A stretch of 7,868 nucleotides of DNA from Gammaproteobacteria bacterium. Lineage in GTDB: Bacteria > Pseudomonadota > Gammaproteobacteria > Arenicellales > Poriferihabitantaceae. The DNA is taken from NCBI GenBank assembly GCA_009839585.1, contig VXPI01000155.1, positions 1 through 7,868 of the forward strand, read 5' to 3'. Below are positions 6,281-7,868 of the stretch, piece by piece (within the stretch, counting starts at the first letter, position 1; each line of letters begins with the position of its first letter). Below the pieces are notes generated by a model. That model did not search any database. It was given only the letters and a program-made list of their open reading frames with translations, and was not told the DNA's origin. A program made the position numbers and the translations under genes.

Positions 6281-6379
6281 ATCGGTGCACGGCTGTTGCC
6301 AACGGTACACCAATCAGTGCTTTATGTGATCCGCATCCCTGGTCGTGCCCCCGAGTCAGGTTCAAGCAGATATAACTCC
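6281..6379. repeat. Right direct repeat: genuine metG 3' end and flank (attR-like)
   Basis: This copy matches 4352-4454 in the same orientation. Bases 6325-6379 are the last codons of functional metG, 6322-6324 is its stop, and 6281-6321 is the downstream flank. The 28-bp imperfect dyad is at 6284-6311 (GGTG...CACC, loop TTGC, three mismatches in 12 pairs). The toxin gene ends 40 bp before it, and a short CTCAA/TTGAG stem (6263-6276) lies in that gap. Confidence 0.93.
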
Positions 6380-7868
6380 TGATCGCCAGTTCCGGCGCAC
6401 AGCACCATGCCTTCTGACAAGCCAAAGCGCATTTTGCGTGGCGCCAGATTAGCAACGATAACAGTAAGTCGTCCCACCAGTGATTCGGGCTGATAAGCGG
6501 ACTTGATGCCAGAAAAAATCGTGCGCGTACTATCTCCCAAATCTACCTGAAGGCGTAGCAGTTTGTCGGAACCATCGACATGTGCGGCATCGACGATGCG
6601 CACAACCCTGAGGTCAATGCGCGAGAAATCATCAATGCCAATTTCTTCCGCCAGAGGCTCAAACTCACTGCTGATGGCAGAGGCTTCGATATCGCTCTCT
6701 CTGGATTCTTCAATGATCCGGTCGATTTGCTTGTCTTCAATCCGGGTCATGAGAGGCTTGAATGGCTTGATTCGGTGATTAAGCAGTGGAGTGCATGCAT
6801 CTTGCCAGGTCAACGCTTCGATATCGAGGAATGCTTCCGTTCCCTCGGCGATATTCGGCAGTATCGGCTTGGCATAGATCATCATTTGCCGAAACTGGTT
6901 CAGGCCTTGAGTGCAAATATCCTGAACATGTTTTCTGGTCTCGTCCTCTTTCACCAACACCCATGGCTTTTCGCTATCGATGTACTGGTTGGTTCGATCA
7001 GCGAGTTGCATGATGAGTCGAGTGACTTTGCTGTACTGCCGTGATTCGTATGCCGCAGCAATAGATTCAGAGGCTTTGGCAAATTCCTCAAACATCTGGG
7101 GAGCCGGTAGCTCCTCACTCAGTTGACCGTCAAACACGCGGGTGATAAAGCCGGCACAACGGCTAGCTATATTGATCAGTTTGCCAACCAGATCGGTATT
7201 GACCCGCATTTTGAAATCGTCAAGATTCAGGTCAAGATCATCAATCGAATCATCCAGCTTTCCGGCAAAATAGTAACGCAGGTATTCAGGATTCAGGTGA
7301 TCGAGGTAGGTTTCTGCGGTAATGAATGTCCCCCTTGATTTGGACATCTTCTGACCGTTTACAGTCAGAAAGCCGTGTGCCCAGACTGCGGTTGGCGTTC
7401 TGAAGTCGGCTCCATGCAGTTCAGCGGGCCAGAACAGGGTGTGAAAACGTGCAATGTCCTTGCCGATAAAGTGATAGACCTCGCACTTGCTGTCGGGTTC
7501 CAGAAACTCGTCAAAATCAAGTTCATGGTGATCGCAGTAATTACTGAAACTGGCCAGATAACCAATCGGAGCATCAAGCCAGACGTAAAAATACTTGTCT
7601 TTCTCGCCGGGAATTTCAAAACCCCAGTACGGTGCATTTCTGGAAATATCCCATTCAAGAAGTTCTTCGTTGAGCAATTCCTTCTGCTTGTTTGCGATTT
7701 CTTTCTGGGTATGTCCACTGTCAAGCCAGCCTGTCAGAAATTGCCGAAAGTCCTCCAGCTTGAAAAACAACTGCTCGGAATGGCGCTCGACGGGCATTGA
7801 ACCGGACATAACGGAACGCGGATTGATCAAGTCTGCGGGGGAGTAGGTGTTCCCGCAGACTTCACAGT
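6322..7868 (-). CDS. metG: Methionyl-tRNA synthetase, C-terminal three quarters (cut by right edge)
   Basis: The reverse frame is open from the window edge to a TAA at 6322-6324, giving 514 residues. It charges tRNA-Met with methionine in the cytoplasm. Visible from the edge inward are CEVCG, the last zinc-knuckle pair of the long bacterial Met[41 protein letters not shown]; and KMSKS (7336-7350), the ATP-transition-state loop. YIDSEKPW in the alpha-helical domain ends in the tryptophan that reads the CAU anticodon. The final ~105 residues (6325 to about 6639) form the OB-fold tRNA-binding/dimerisation domain: [61 protein letters not shown]. coli MetG is 677 residues, so about 160 residues including HIGH are beyond the edge. 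A TTG at 7828-7830 is internal, not a start. The gene converges on the toxin gene, and its last codons form the right repeat. Confidence 0.97.
   Translation of the reverse strand, partial: CEVCGNTYSPADLINPRSVMSGSMPVERHSEQLFFKLEDFRQFLTGWLDSGHTQKEIANKQKELLNEELLEWDISRNAPYWGFEIPGEKDKYFYVWLDAPIGYLASFSNYCDHHELDFDEFLEPDSKCEVYHFIGKDIARFHTLFWPAELHGADFRTPTAVWAHGFLTVNGQKMSKSRGTFITAETYLDHLNPEYLRYYFAGKLDDSIDDLDLNLDDFKMRVNTDLVGKLINIASRCAGFITRVFDGQLSEELPAPQMFEEFAKASESIAAAYESRQYSKVTRLIMQLADRTNQYIDSEKPWVLVKEDETRKHVQDICTQGLNQFRQMMIYAKPILPNIAEGTEAFLDIEALTWQDACTPLLNHRIKPFKPLMTRIEDKQIDRIIEESRESDIEASAISSEFEPLAEEIGIDDFSRIDLRVVRIVDAAHVDGSDKLLRLQVDLGDSTRTIFSGIKSAYQPESLVGRLTVIVANLAPRKMRFGLSEGMVLCAGTGDQELYLLEPDSGARPGMRIT

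Noticed and set aside
4352..6379. Insertion sequence or composite transposon explanation for the repeats
   Set aside because: No transposase or terminal inverted repeats are visible, and the duplicated ~100 bp is far longer than transposon target duplications.
6580..7044. 154-codon plus-strand open frame antisense to metG
   Set aside because: It lies opposite a well-conserved metG coding region and has no independent family signature; it is a coding shadow.
7828..7830. TTG as a start for a shorter methionyl-tRNA synthetase
   Set aside because: The frame continues upstream into the conserved zinc-knuckle CEVCG to the window edge, so the gene is simply cut by the window.

Overview
The window looks like a chromosomal stretch of a gammaproteobacterium. 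The main clue is the methionyl-tRNA synthetase at the right edge. It is of the long E. coli MetG type, with a second CxxC zinc-knuckle pair, KMSKS, and a fused C-terminal tRNA-binding domain. Genus cannot be read from the sequence.

Left part (1-4352), a catabolic neighbourhood. An AMP-dependent acyl-CoA synthetase/ligase (minus strand, cut by the left edge) faces away from three plus-strand genes: a flavin reductase fused to a degenerate Nudix-like domain, an alpha/beta hydrolase, and an NAD(P)+-dependent aldehyde dehydrogenase. Flavin reductase plus alpha/beta hydrolase recalls Rut-type and other two-component flavin monooxygenase pathways. No oxygenase lies in the window, so the substrate cannot be named. 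A plausible flow is reduced flavin for a monooxygenase encoded elsewhere, then hydrolysis, aldehyde oxidation and CoA activation. The divergent intergenic region (359-727) holds a good sigma70-like promoter and a pair of spaced direct repeats.

Middle part (4352-6379), an inserted defence/toxin-antitoxin cassette. An AbiEi-like (DUF6088) antitoxin overlaps by one base an AbiEii-type nucleotidyltransferase toxin gene. The toxin gene carries two frameshifts that cancel each other, so it is broken as written, and the first removes the catalytic Asp-x-Asp. The cassette is bracketed by two ~100-bp direct repeats, each containing the last ~18 codons of metG, the metG stop codon and ~40 bp of downstream DNA. 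One copy is the real end of metG; the other sits directly after the aldehyde dehydrogenase stop codon. The copies differ by a few substitutions, mostly silent in the MetG frame, and by a 2-bp indel beyond the stop. This is what integration of a foreign element at the 3' end of metG would leave behind, yet no integrase or transposase lies between the repeats. It is the most interesting structure in the window.

Right part (6322-7868) is metG on the minus strand, running off the right edge and lacking about the first quarter of the protein.
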